Of a DNA stretch of 64,000 nucleotides, positions 42,414 through 53,670 are shown piece by piece (position 1 is the first letter of the stretch; each line of letters starts with the position of its first letter). A program made the translations under genes and the position numbers. This stretch comes from Pochonia chlamydosporia 170 (Eukaryota; Ascomycota; Sordariomycetes; Hypocreales; Clavicipitaceae). Location: contig NC_035791.1 in assembly GCF_001653235.2 (NCBI RefSeq), forward strand, positions 3,658,001 through 3,722,000, written 5' to 3'. Under the pieces are notes generated by a model, which searched no databases, had not been told where the DNA came from, and saw nothing but the letters and a program-made list of their open reading frames with translations.

Positions 42414-44266
42414 GGCACTGTTCGCAGCCAGAGGTTGCTGGCTAATTTGCGAGTTCGTAGCCACGGTGAGTGTGAATCCAAGCAAGACTATGGAATCCTC
42501 GCGTGGTGATCAAGGTCAATTGTTTCAACAACCAATATCCTCGTGTCTCAAGGCTGCGACAGTCCGACTTCAGAGCGATACGGCGTATTGCATTGCCTGT
42601 TTGCAATGCAATACAGCGCGAAGCTCTCAGCACGGGCAGAAGTGATGTCTTGTGCGTCGTCGAGAATATCGCCGGAGCGTGCAAGTCGTGGCGCGAGCAA
42701 TCGGTCTCTGTCGCCTCTTTATTTTCCCATCGGTGGCGCGACTAAAGTTTCGGTTTACAGCAAGGAAGCGACTCGAAGCAGCAACCTAACAATAATCAAA
42801 TGAATATCGCGACGATAGATGACGCGGACGGCAGATCAGTCAGTGTTTGTTGGCTCTTACGACGGCGACGACAAGATGCAAAGTGGGAGCCTTCGCCAAG
42901 TGAGGGCAGCACCGGTCAGGATCAATCAAGTCGGGCCTGCTGACTCTTCAAGATCAAATGGGCCGCCTCTCTGGTTACGCGGTCCGGTCGCGACGGATGC
43001 GGGAGGACGAGGATTCGCTGGGTGGCGCCCGCGTCCGTGGGGTACAAACTCTCAGGGGTCTGAGTACATGGGGCTTTGGGGTTTCGACAGCAAGATTCGA
43101 GGTCAATCGTCTAGTACCCGAACGGGGCCAGCGGGGCAATGCGCTAGGACGTCCACTGAAGGCAACTTTCAGGCTGCACTCTACTGTGGTGCCAGCCGCT
43201 ATTAGGCAGTGCTTAGGGTCAGGCTGCTTCTGAACCCTCCAGTCCACCAGATGTCCCAGCCTGCTTCAGTTAACTCAACTCAACTGTCTTGTGCCGTCAG
43301 ATTCCATGTCTTGTTGCACCTCCGCCAACGGAGGCTACCAATGTTCCAAAGCTGACTTGATGCGGATTCATGTTCCGCATCGACAGCTAACTTGTGAAGG
43401 TCTTGCTAGGCGTGGCATCTCCATACGTCGCCCACCGATGGCGTGCTGTTCAGACCGCAAAGGAAGTGGCAGGAAAATTCAGAAAAGCCTCATTGCTGAG
43501 AAAGGTCAAGCCAGTGTAAACTAACCTCTGTTGGCGGCTGTTGGCTCGCTGCCACGCGAGTAATGGGCTTGGATGTTCGTGTTGCTACTGCGTGTTATTT
43601 CGTACAAAGAGGCAGCAGCTTTCGTCAAAAGACTTTCGCTTCTCCTACTCTACTGCATTCGCATGTCCCAACTTACTACAGTAGCGCACGCTATGTTGTA
43701 GAATGTTCTGAAATCTGAGACCTTTATTGTGTCTTTGTTTTCGCTGCTCCGCAATTCCGCGTGAAAACGCTGATGGTTTATCTTTGTGCTCATGACCCAC
43801 TCGCCACGCAAACAATTCTCCATGTTCGTGTCAAACATGGCCTCTTCCACTCCACCCGTTGGCGATGAACAAGGTCCAAACCAAAGGTAAAACCCTCCAC
43901 GCATAGAGAGTTCTTGACGGTGGTCCATTTACAATCAAGTCATTCAGGTATCGTCACCAATGGGGGGCCGCTGGAAGTTTATGCTCACTATGACGCTCGG
44001 ACCAGGTCGAACTCATCACCAAAACGCGTGATCACGTGTCCGTGGTATTTGTCGTGCTGTGAGAGTGGAACGTGCAAGGGAACCCCTGGTTGTCAAAGCG
44101 CAGCATGAGAAACACTCTTGCTGGGTTGTTGGTGAATGTCACACAAGCTCCAGCAACAGTTCATCCCAAATTTGATGGCAGTCGTCATATGGTCACAGAG
44201 AATCATGCTAGGTTAATCGTTAATACTTCCCACCATAAGTAGAGGGTTGTTCTATTCATTGAATTC
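42414..44266. other. non-coding stretch upstream of the Whi5-like gene
   Basis: Contains the leader and promoter of the Whi5-like gene, including the inverted repeat listed at 42585-42614. The right end is the 3' flank of the TRIP4-like gene. Frames of up to about 130 codons near 42819-43205 show no family signal. Confidence 0.5.
42585..42614. repeat. perfect 12-bp inverted repeat upstream of the Whi5-like gene
   Basis: GTATTGCATTGC (42585-42596) and GCAATGCAATAC (42603-42614) are exact reverse complements around the six-base loop CTGTTT. The 5' edge is about 170 bp from the ATG at 42413, on the leader or promoter side. Transcribed, it would form a stable stem in the 5' leader. As DNA it is a dyad for a dimeric factor. 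Confidence 0.65.
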
Positions 44267-45862
44267 TCAGCCACAGGCTGGCTCATCGCCCCCGTCCCTG
44301 TAACCGTACGCACCGCCATCAAGAATAACATCTTCATTATCATCAAGATCGTCTTGTACCCTTCTCCAACCCTTCTTGCGCTCTTCTCGGCTTCTGGCTG
44401 CTCCCGAGTCCTTGTCTTTTCCTTTTGCTTCAAAAACAGGCCTCATGAGTGAGCCCAGCAGAGGGTTGCCACTAAAGGCTCCTCCTGCTGCTGTGCGGTT
44501 TGACCCTCTTGTATTACCAGATGTCTCTGCCAGTACTCCTTGATCGGGCTCGCTTTCGTCATCTTCATCGGGCGTTACTGGCCTTTCAACTGCCGCCATC
44601 TTCCGTACAACTTTACCGCCAACAAGGTCAATGCTGATAACTTGCCGGCGTTTATCGTAATCAGGCTGGGCATTCCATTCCATTTCTCGGAGCAGCTTTT
44701 GTTGTCGTTTCAGCTCCTTGGCTCGCTCTTCTGGACTGGCCCACATGCTTCCCGTACCATTCATTGCTCCAGAAACATCAAAATCTGCGGCTTCATCTCG
44801 TACCGTCGTTCGTTTTGCATTTTGTGCCTGGAAACCGAGCAGTTTATCACGATGTTCTCGAGCCTTGGCGGCTGCTTCAGCCAGTGAGCTGCCGGCACTG
44901 TCGTTGGCGGCTTCGCCGCGCGTCTGTGTGAATGGTGCCGGCTTTTTTGATACCTCAGCTCGTCTATGTGCTGACGCATTGACGGCCATTTTTTCTCGTC
45001 CACGCTCATCTTTGAGCTCTCTGACCATGGCTTGAACGTCGTCTGAGCTCAGCAACGGCGTGCCACAGAATGTACATGGCCCCAAACCTTCCCTCATGCA
45101 GATCACCTTACCGCAGGACAGACAGTTTGGTGCTGCGCCTTGGAGTGGGTGTCGAGTTGCCACGCAGTTACATTTCTTCCGTTTCCCATTCTCAAGCGTA
45201 GGATTCGTCGTGATCTCCAGGGCTCTGATAGCAGCATCCAGGTCTGCGAGGGCGGTAGATTGACCCGCCATGGGTGTGCCACCTGCAATTGATATTTTTG
45301 TTGAGTTTCCTGATGTCGGCTTTGGTGTCGATGTCCTTGAGCCGGGGTTAGACTTGGCTTTAGCTTTTGGAGGTCCATCCGATATCAGATACCCTAATGA
45401 CGAGGCATGCTGCTTGGGTTGAGGTTGAACGGGGGGTGTCGCTGATCTAGACGCATGGTTGCTACTCGGAGCACTAGCGCGTTGAGGTATGTATTCGAAG
45501 TCTTGATCTTTTTTGTATGCCTTACTTGCCGGTCCAGCGTACCCATCCACCGTCCTTGCCTCTGGTACATGCAGCGCTGCTTTCTTCTTTTTTTGGAACC
45601 GCTTTGCCTTTGGTACTGCGTCTAGGGAGTCTGAGTTGGAGGCGACATTTTCTGACATGGAAGAAGAAGCGTGTATCGAAGATGGGTCCTTTCTATGAGA
45701 ATTGAATGATGCAATGAAGTCCACGGCCAGAGGTGAATCGCCCAGCAGGTTGTTGAAGTGACTGGCCGCCTCGGATTTGGACAGAGTTGACGCATATTGT
45801 AGCACCTGCTGAAGATCTTCCTCAGGAAGAGGTAGTAGCTGCGAGAGCTGCGAGAGAGACAT
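44267..45862 (-). CDS. TRIP4/ASC-1 homologue with C2HC5 zinc finger (Rqt4-like)
   Basis: A 531-aa protein in one exon. Residues 231-266 fit the C2HC5 finger exactly: Cys231, Cys233, His238, Cys247, Cys250, Cys255, Cys263 and Cys266, in KKCNCVATRHPLQG, NCLSCGKVICMREGLG and PCTFCG. This finger defines the activating signal cointegrator 1 family; in yeast the counterpart Rqt4 belongs to the ribosome quality-control trigger complex with a helicase. The N terminus has helical Leu-rich segments (LSQLLPLPEEDLQQVLQYAS). Residues 70-200 are basic and disordered. After the finger come charged helices and a conserved-looking segment (MWASPEERAKELKRQQKLLR, then RRQVISIDLVGGKVV). It is divergent from mitochondrial MDH across 0.9 kb. 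Nuclear or cytosolic action is inferred from the family. Confidence 0.88.
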   Translation of the reverse strand: MSLSQLSQLLPLPEEDLQQVLQYASTLSKSEAASHFNNLLGDSPLAVDFIASFNSHRKDPSSIHASSSMSENVASNSDSLDAVPKAKRFQKKKKAALHVPEARTVDGYAGPASKAYKKDQDFEYIPQRASAPSSNHASRSATPPVQPQPKQHASSLGYLISDGPPKAKAKSNPGSRTSTPKPTSGNSTKISIAGGTPMAGQSTALADLDAAIRALEITTNPTLENGKRKKCNCVATRHPLQGAAPNCLSCGKVICMREGLGPCTFCGTPLLSSDDVQAMVRELKDERGREKMAVNASAHRRAEVSKKPAPFTQTRGEAANDSAGSSLAEAAAKAREHRDKLLGFQAQNAKRTTVRDEAADFDVSGAMNGTGSMWASPEERAKELKRQQKLLREMEWNAQPDYDKRRQVISIDLVGGKVVRKMAAVERPVTPDEDDESEPDQGVLAETSGNTRGSNRTAAGGAFSGNPLLGSLMRPVFEAKGKDKDSGAARSREERKKGWRRVQDDLDDNEDVILDGGAYGYRDGGDEPACG

Positions 45863-46772
45863 TGCGGAGAGGAGGCAAAATTAACCGCTATGTCGTCGCA
45901 ATTGTGAGGTTTAATTTTTGAAGTTGAAGCTTGCACTGGTCTCTAAGAGTTCGCCAATGGAGGGGCAATTTGCGTTGTGAGCTTGGAGCTGTAATAGGAA
46001 ACGTGCCTACCCTAGAGGCGTGAGTCAGACCGAACAGATTGATATCTACCTACCATGAATATTGTGACAACGGATGTTGAGTAGCCTGAAACCCGAAAGG
46101 TCGGAGGCTATCTATATTTGAACGTGGAATATTAAATTCGCCTTGTTACTTCTCATGGTATTCCTGTTCCACGTGAGTATCCAGAGGGGGTTTTCGTCAA
46201 GTCAGCCGCAAGATTGCCTTTCAAATTGATTTCAAACTGAATGCATGTCAAATGAAGCGGCCCACGTCCCGCAGTACTTGTTATCAGTTCTGTCCGAATC
46301 GACCGATTTATATTGACCTAATTTAACTCTTGTGCCACATGGCGATGCCAATTGCATCTCACTGCCGGGGTTGATAGGGTCTGTGTGTGTTCTTTTCCTT
46401 ACGCCCCTCACTCATCTGCAGACTATGATCTCACTCGTCACATCTCCTTTTATGGCGACTTCTAATATGTAATCTACGACATACAACAAGCATCTTAAAT
46501 TGTTCAATCTACTCTTTCAATCGTTGCGCAACCTCGTACTTGACACATGCTCGCCTTTCACCCGAAAAACGCCGAGCTATACCCGATTGGGGCCCAGCCA
46601 CACCCTTGTTCCTGCTCCCGTGGCTCGGAAGGGCCACTTTTTCTCACCTCCGTCCTATTTTTTCCCCCCCGTCGTCGTCCTCGCAACCGAAACCACCTTG
46701 TCCACTTTCATCCCCCATTGCCTCTCTTTTTACATCTACACAACCTTCCGTTGATACACAATCCAATTCACC
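45863..46772. promoter_or_regulatory. divergent promoter region of TRIP4-like gene and mitochondrial MDH
   Basis: A 910-bp gap between divergent starts. The MDH side has long pyrimidine-rich runs (about 46640-46760), a usual feature in leaders of highly expressed fungal genes. No other gene seen. Confidence 0.5.
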
Positions 46773-48011
46773 ATGTTGGCCTCTAGAATCCAGCGCAGGG
46801 CTTTCTCTGCCTCTGCCCGCAACGTAAGTCACTTGCAGTCAATGGAAGCTCCAGTTCGGGGCATTGACTTCCTCAACATTCCGCAACGGCTAACAAGCGT
46901 CTTCGGTAATAGCTCTCCAAGGTTGCCGTCCTCGGTGCCGCCGGTGGCATTGGCCAGCCTCTTTCTCTGCTCCTCAAGCAGAACCCCAAGGTCACAGAGC
47001 TTGCTCTGTACGATATCCGTGGCGGACCCGGTACGTCTGAATCACCTTTGCCGGACGGAGCTGCCTGTTGCCGGCCGATGATCTCTGTGCGCCAATTTTA
47101 TGCACCATCAAGCTCCGCTTGCGCCGGCAGTCATTGAAGATGTTCAATTCCACTAATCCATCTGCTTGACAGGTGTCGCTGCTGACCTTTCCCACATCAA
47201 CACCAAGTCCACCGTCAAGGGCTATGAACCTACTGCTGCCGGCCTCGCTGAGTGCGTCAAGGACTCCGACATCGTTCTCATCCCCGCCGGTGTCCCCCGA
47301 AAGCCTGGCATGACCCGTGATGATCTCTTCAACACCAACGCCTCTATCGTTCGCGATCTCGCCAAGGCTGTTGCCGAGTCTGCCCCCAAGGCCAAGCTCC
47401 TCGTCATCGCCAACCCCGTCAACTCGACCGTCCCCATCTGCGCCGAAGTTTTCAAGGCCCGTGGTGTCTACAACCCCAAGACTCTCTTCGGTGTCACCAC
47501 TCTGGACGTTGTCCGTGCCAGCCGCTTCGTCTCCGAGATCAAGGGCACTGACCCCAAGGACGAGAACATCACCGTCATCGGTGGCCACTCCGGTGTGACC
47601 ATTGTCCCTCTTTTCAGCCAGAGCAACCACCCTGAGCTGAGCACCAACGCTGACCTTGTCAACCGTGTTCAGTTCGGTGGTGATGAGGTTGTCAAGGCCA
47701 AGGACGGTGCTGGCTCCGCCACTCTCTCCATGGCCATGGCCGGTGCTCGCATGGCTGACTCTCTCCTCCGCGCTTCCGCTGGCGAGAAGGGTGTCATTGA
47801 GCCCACTTTCGTTGACTCTCCTCTCTACAAGGATCAGGGCATCGACTTTTTCTCCAGCAAGGTCGAACTCGGTCCCGATGGTGTCAAGGAGATCCTGCCC
47901 GTTGGCAAGATCGATGCCGCTGAGGAGAAGCTCGTCGCTGCCTGCCTGGGTGACCTGAAGAAGAACATCGAGAAGGGTGTTGCTTTCGTTGCCCAGAACC
48001 CTGGCAAATAA
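46773..48011 (+). CDS. MDH1: mitochondrial malate dehydrogenase
   Basis: A 335-aa TCA-cycle enzyme that interconverts malate and oxaloacetate with NAD. Exons are 46773-46823, 46913-47030 and 47173-48011, with matching phases. The N terminus [17 protein letters not shown] is an Arg/Ser-rich mitochondrial presequence. The NAD-binding loop [18 protein letters not shown] follows directly. Later sites are the substrate Arg in [18 protein letters not shown] and the catalytic His in [14 protein letters not shown]. Codon use is strongly biased to C-ending codons compared with its neighbours, as expected for abundant proteins. This bias keeps the antisense strand open for about 345 codons, which I regard as a shadow. 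It converges with the P5A ATPase. Confidence 0.97.
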
Positions 48012-48599
48012 ATGCAGCCCATGAGCCACATGTCTTCTCTTCCATCTCTTTCAGGGTTTAATGATCTTGCCAGGGAAAATGGCCAACTTTGAACATTTCG
48101 TGCCAAATCGGACGGGTGGGTTGGATTGGAAGTGTGACAATGTACAAAAGTGATGAAAAGGGGTAATCATGATAGCGTGACTTGCTATTAATGTCTGTCT
48201 TGATGCAAGAATTGGCAAAAAATGGGACAATATTTTGCATGTTTCACGACTGCCATAGACTATTTAATTGAGTCTCTGTACCATAGTAACTGCTTGTCAA
48301 ATGGGACCATTTTGACGCGGGTGACACGGACGTGAATACATGTGTGAAGGTCAATTATGCGAATAGCTATATGCCACCACTAGATTAAACGCCTCGTCAT
48401 CTCCCACCAAATTTCTATAATGCTCTTGGCTATGGTACACGCCTCCATGTTCCACATCACGACACCGCCCTGTTTTTCACATTCATTCCCTTGCGTCTAT
48501 TCATATGTCTTGTGTAAAATCCTGTCTAGAGTTCCCCATGACAGCAATACAAAGTGTACACATTGTATTCAGTATTCAACATCCCCCATCCTCAATACA
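48012..48599. other. convergent intergenic stretch, nothing recognised
   Basis: 3' flanks of MDH and the P5A ATPase. No gene or repeat noticed. Confidence 0.5.
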
Positions 48600-51500
48600 T
48601 TACTGAGCACGACGCCCGGTCCTCCACTCCTCCAGCTTTTGTCTCCTCTCAGCGACCTGTCTCTCAAACTCGGCCACTTTTTCCATCCTCTTTGCCTCTT
48701 CCTCAGCAGCCTTCTTCTCAAATTCAATCTTCTTGCGGGCATTTTCGCGCTCGAGCTGTTCGGGACGACGCTCAGCGATATCACGGGAGTGGTAGTCGCT
48801 GAATCCGGCCTTGAGACCCTTCTCGATGACGAAGCAGAGGACGTAGTCGAGAGCCATGACAACAGCCATTTTAATCTTGAATTCCTCGGTGAATTTGACA
48901 AGTTTCATCTGTTCGTTGATTTCGGGCATCAATTCGAGGGCGCAGACGAAGGCGAGGCCGGATACGCCCAGGATGCCGTAGAACATGGCTCTGTTCTCGG
49001 AGAGGGATTCGCGGAATGGGCGGCCCTGGTAGTTAATGGCAAAGGTTGAGACTTGCTGGATGAGCTGGAGGAGATAGATGGCAGAGTTGAGGAGAGATGG
49101 CTCGAATTCAGCTTCGAGATCGACGAGGCCAGAGCGTCTGATGATTTGTTAGTGGCGTTGAAGGACGTGGAAGGGAGCAAAAAGGAAACTTACGGCTCAA
49201 TCTTTTCGCAGAGACGAGCGATGTAGATGAGAGTCACGATGTGAATGGCGAATTGGCCGAGGATGGAGCCGATGATGTAAATGTTGAAGATGTTGGGCTG
49301 AGGTCGCTCTTTGCTCAAGCCTTCGACGACCTTGGCGCGGGAAATGCTGAGGAAGCAGACGGACATGAGCATACCACTGATTGTGTACTGAGTATCGCCA
49401 AACTTGATACCCTCAAGGTACAGGACGGAGAGAGAGTAGGCACTAATGAGGCAGTTCAGAGCGAGGATCTTGTACATCTGGATTGTGGCAACGAGCGTGC
49501 ATCGACCTTGGCGGATAATGTTGGGAATGGCAATAACATCTCGGAGCTTAGAAGTGAAGGGAGCGGCGACGGATGCATCACCGAGCTTCAGAGTTGGGGG
49601 TTCGTCGTCACCCAACTCGGCTTCCATCATTCCAGATGCAAGTTTGTCAGCTAGCCCAGCGGCCTTCTTCTGAACCTCGGCTTGGCGAGAATCTTGGGCG
49701 TTGACCAAGCTCTGCGCGCCAGGGGACACAATAGTTTCGGTTGGGTGGCCCTGTGCTCTGATGTAATCCTCGGTGGTCATGTTCTTGTTCTTGGCCTCGC
49801 GTTCGGCGGCCTTCATGTAGTTGGGGTTGCTGGGTCCAGGGGGGTACAGGTGGGCGATCATGACAGGAACAGGAGGAGTTGGCTGGTTGAAACGTTTCAT
49901 CAAATCACACTGCTTCTGGTAAACTTCCTTCATCTTGGTGTTTCTCGAGTGTTCAGCGATGCGAGTCAAGTCCTCCTTTGTACCATTGAGCAGGGCAACA
50001 CCAATGTGTGCCTGTTTGAGAGCGCCGACATCATTGGTGCCATCGCCAGCCATGAGAGTGTAGTAGCCCATATCCTTGAGACCAAGAAGAATGTCCTCCT
50101 TTTGCTTGGGCGAGACTCGAGCGTAGACCCAAGTGTGACGAAGCAGGGAGTTCCACCCGGCCTGATCCTTGAACTGCGCCAGAGCATATCCGGTAACGCA
50201 GAGGTCCTTTGTCTTGAGAATTTCGGCGTCAATGGGTTTGGTGGCATCAACAGGAATGCTGACCTTGTCGTCAACGCTCCTCCAGATCAGCTTGTTTCCG
50301 CTGGCATTGTCTTCAGGTGCATCTAAGATGAGAACGTCTCGATCAACAATTTCGACCTCGCGAGCGACGTGGACGGCAGTCAAGGGATTGTCTCCGGTAA
50401 TCATGACAACGCGGTGGCTACTCTCATTAAGCATTTGAACAGCCTCCTTTGCGTCCTCCTTCAACGGGCAGTGCAGAACCAAGAAGCCAGCAAAATGGAG
50501 ATCGGCTTCGACCTTTTCACGCTTCAAGTCATTAATCTTGCCAGAGCCAAGCTCAGAATCAACTGTGAGCTGCTTATAAGCCAGGGCCAAGACACGGGAT
50601 CCCTTGCGAGTAAAGTACTTGAAAGTCTCCTCGTAATCCGCGGGAACGTCCACCAACATCTTCATGATGGTTTCCGGAGCACCTTTGACACCTACAAAAG
50701 TGCCCCTCACCTTCTTGCCAGACTTAGAAATACCGTTAACCATGGCGACTGAGCTCTGGCGCTTGAGAGCCGAAGAGAACTGGAATCGACGCTTGATCTG
50801 CACGGTGCCTTGTGTACCACTGTTCTTGTTCCTGCTTGCCAAGATGTCATTGCGGCCTAGAGCCCAGCCAAGGGAAGAAAGAGTAGCCTTCTCCATGGGG
50901 TCACCGACGATATCACCTTCGTCTAGTTTGACGAGGGCATGGGCGGTGGCGAGGACGAGTTGTGTTTCAATGCCGGCTTCAGTGACAGATACCATGGTTG
51001 AGTGAGCTCCGTCGGCTTCCTTTTTGTCGACGACATCGGAATCTGCCAGGCCAAGCCCGGCAATACCTTCGACAACCAAATCTTCACCAGTAAGAGTGCC
51101 CGTCTTGTCGAAGCAGGCAATATCGATACGACCGCCGTAGGGAATTCTGAAGGGCTCGGTGCAGAAAATAGCAAGTTTGGAAAGTGCAGCCAAACTAGTA
51201 TTGACGGCTAGACTGAGTTCCATGGGGAGTTCTGGTGGAACGACACTGGTGACAATCAAGATGCAGTCAAGCAGAAGCTTGGATCGTTTCCTGTCCTTGC
51301 GAACGCCTTCATCCCAAACATACCAAGAAGCGGCGATTGCGAAAATAAGGAGGAACAGAATGAAGAGAAGGGCCTCAAAGTTGTTGGCTGAAACACGTTC
51401 GGTAGAGTAAATCATGGTGCGAACCAGGCTACCCTGTGACGTCTCGAATCCAGTCTTGGTCACGATGGCCATGGCACCATTGTCAGGAGGGGTGGGAACA

Positions 51501-52696
51501 CCAGATGCGAGCTTGGGTTTCTCCTGTTCAGGGTTACCGTGCGTAACCTGAAGAACCTTGGTACCGCCCCAAAGGAAGGCATTCTTATCGAGACCTTCAG
51601 TATCGAGTACTGCATCGGAGGGACGCAGTTGGATAGAGTCCTTGAGAAGTGGTGTACTTTCTCCAGAAAGCATAGCTTCGTTGACAATTGCAGTTCCTTC
51701 AACCAACAGCATGTCACAGGCCACACCACTATCTTCCTTGGTTCGTCCGACGGAGACGAGGTCTCCAGGGAGAAGAGCGTCGGTTTGCACCTCGGTCCAT
51801 TTTCCAAGACGGAATACCCAGATGTCGTAGGGCTTAATGCTCATGCCACGGAACTCATTCAGAGTGCGCTGACGCTGCCATACGACGGTGCTTTCGAAAG
51901 CGACAAGCATGAACAGGGTGAAGAGCGAGTAGTACCAATACTCATCGAGCAACCACAGGCCAACACAGAAAATCTGAAACACAAAGAATGGTGCCACGGC
52001 GTGTTCCTTGAAGAGCTCGGTGAAGGTGGGAACGGGAATATCGAAAGTGTTGGTTCCATAGTTCTGCTCGGCTCGGGTAAGATCAGACTGCTTCTCAAGA
52101 CCCCTAAAGGTTTGGAAGTGACCGATGGCGGGCTTGGGTTCGGAGTCGATTTCGTATCGGATCGTAGAGAAGGACTTTGCCTCGGCATCGTAGATGAAAC
52201 GGCGTTTCTGGAAGAGGAACGACGTATTGACCTTACCACCAACCTAGACACTGCGTGTTAGAAGAGAAGAGAGTCAAAGAGAACCGATGAATGTTACAAT
52301 AAGAATGGAGATGGGGACACATAAATGCAAAGAGCGTACCTTTTCGCGCACAAGCTTGCAAATTTCGCCAGAACCAGCGTTGGCAATGGGCAGAACCTTG
52401 ATCAATTGAGCCTCTTCGACAGTATTGACCTTGGTGGCCTTGAAGCGACCCTCCAGAGCTACGCTCCAGTGTGTGCTAAGCCAGACAAGAGACTGAAGAG
52501 TGATGATGGTACCACACCAAACAAACGTCCATTCTGGCGCACCAATGTAGGTCTCGTACAGGTCGGGAGTCAAGTAGTATCGGAGGAAGATGGGCCAGAT
52601 GATGGCAAAGGGCCAAACATAGGCGTGCAAATGGAATGATAGCGGGCGCAGCAGCTCGGCCTGCTTGATCTGAGGATTGTCGACCAGCGGCGCCAT
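48600..52696 (-). CDS. SPF1: P5A-type ATPase of the ER, Spf1 family
   Basis: A 1314-aa P-type ATPase from exons 52696-52340, 52243-49194 and 49137-48600, all in phase. The subfamily mark is VVPPELPMELSLAVN (about residue 455) in place of the usual PEGL, typical of P5A. The phosphorylated Asp498 lies in CFDKTGTLTGEDLVVEG. The actuator loop has LSGESTPL, and the hinge has MAGDGTNDVGALKQAHIGVALL. N-terminal and C-terminal membrane helices frame these domains. The last ~60 residues form a highly charged coiled coil (RKKIEFEKKAAEEEAKRMEK). Yeast Spf1 is in the ER, where it removes mistargeted tail-anchored proteins and affects ER homeostasis; the same role is expected here. The short C-terminal exon is required for the final helices. 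Confidence 0.95.
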
Positions 52697-53670
52697 GGTG
52701 AAGATGGCGACGTTGATGAATGCGTCGCAATCTCGGACGAGCCGGGGGTGGAGGGGTGAAGACGAGGTTTATCTGGAGTCAACCAGGCCAGATAATCAAT
52801 GAACGTCCAGAAGGGGGGAAAAAAGAAGAAATGGGAAAATAGTAGCAGTAGCCAAAGGAAGGGTCTGGTGGACAGGCTACGCCGGCGCAAGCATGGGGGA
52901 AGGGGAAGAAAGACAAGGAGAGAAGCGATTCGAAGGACCCTCCTGATCTTGGATGGGTGGCGCTACAGAGTTGTTGGCCGATTTGGACCAGACCAGGCTT
53001 GACCAAAAAAAAGTCCCAAGTCCATGTCGCGATCTGTACTTTTCGTTTTTGCCCCATCAATTGCTGGGCGTGGCGTGGTGTGGCGTAATCGGGTTGTGCC
53101 TGGTCTGGTCTCTGGCTGTACTTGGGTTTAAGCCTGCATACTTTTCAACTGGAGTCAATCTATTTGGAGGATTACACTGGCTACAATGCAAATATGCAGA
53201 GTAGAGATTGATATTGCAGTTGCCAACTCCAAGTGATATGTGCGGTGGTCAAGTTGATGTGACATCAACCGAGCCTGGCACTCACTCAGAACATTGAAGT
53301 TGAGCCCGTCCTCGCCACAGCCAGACTCTGACCAAACCATTACAGAAGCTCCAGCGGGGAACTTCTGTAGTTGCAGGGCACCAACTACAGCCCGCTCACC
53401 AGTCACAGCCAATGAACGGCCCAGAAGCCACTGGCCTCTGGGAAGTGCTATCATTGATATTGATCCATTGATCAAATGAACTTGACTACTGACTCGATTC
53501 CAAAGTCCTTGCTTCTCTTAAACTACAACGTCAACATGAATGCATCTGCTGTTGACAAGTTGGCCGCTATCATGAATACTCATACCCTGGCCGACCCAGG
53601 TATTTCGATTTATCCCTCAAGAATATTTAGTTGCCGTCTAAAAATACAAGTCTGCATCTGACAACCAAGT
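52697..53670. other. non-coding stretch upstream of the P5A ATPase
   Basis: Promoter and leader of the P5A ATPase gene, plus the 3' flank of the MFS gene. Only short frames, nothing recognised. Confidence 0.5.

Noticed and set aside
46992..48029. A 345-codon antisense ORF across malate dehydrogenase.
   Set aside because: It is opened by the strong C-ending codon bias of the sense gene, spans its introns and has no family resemblance.
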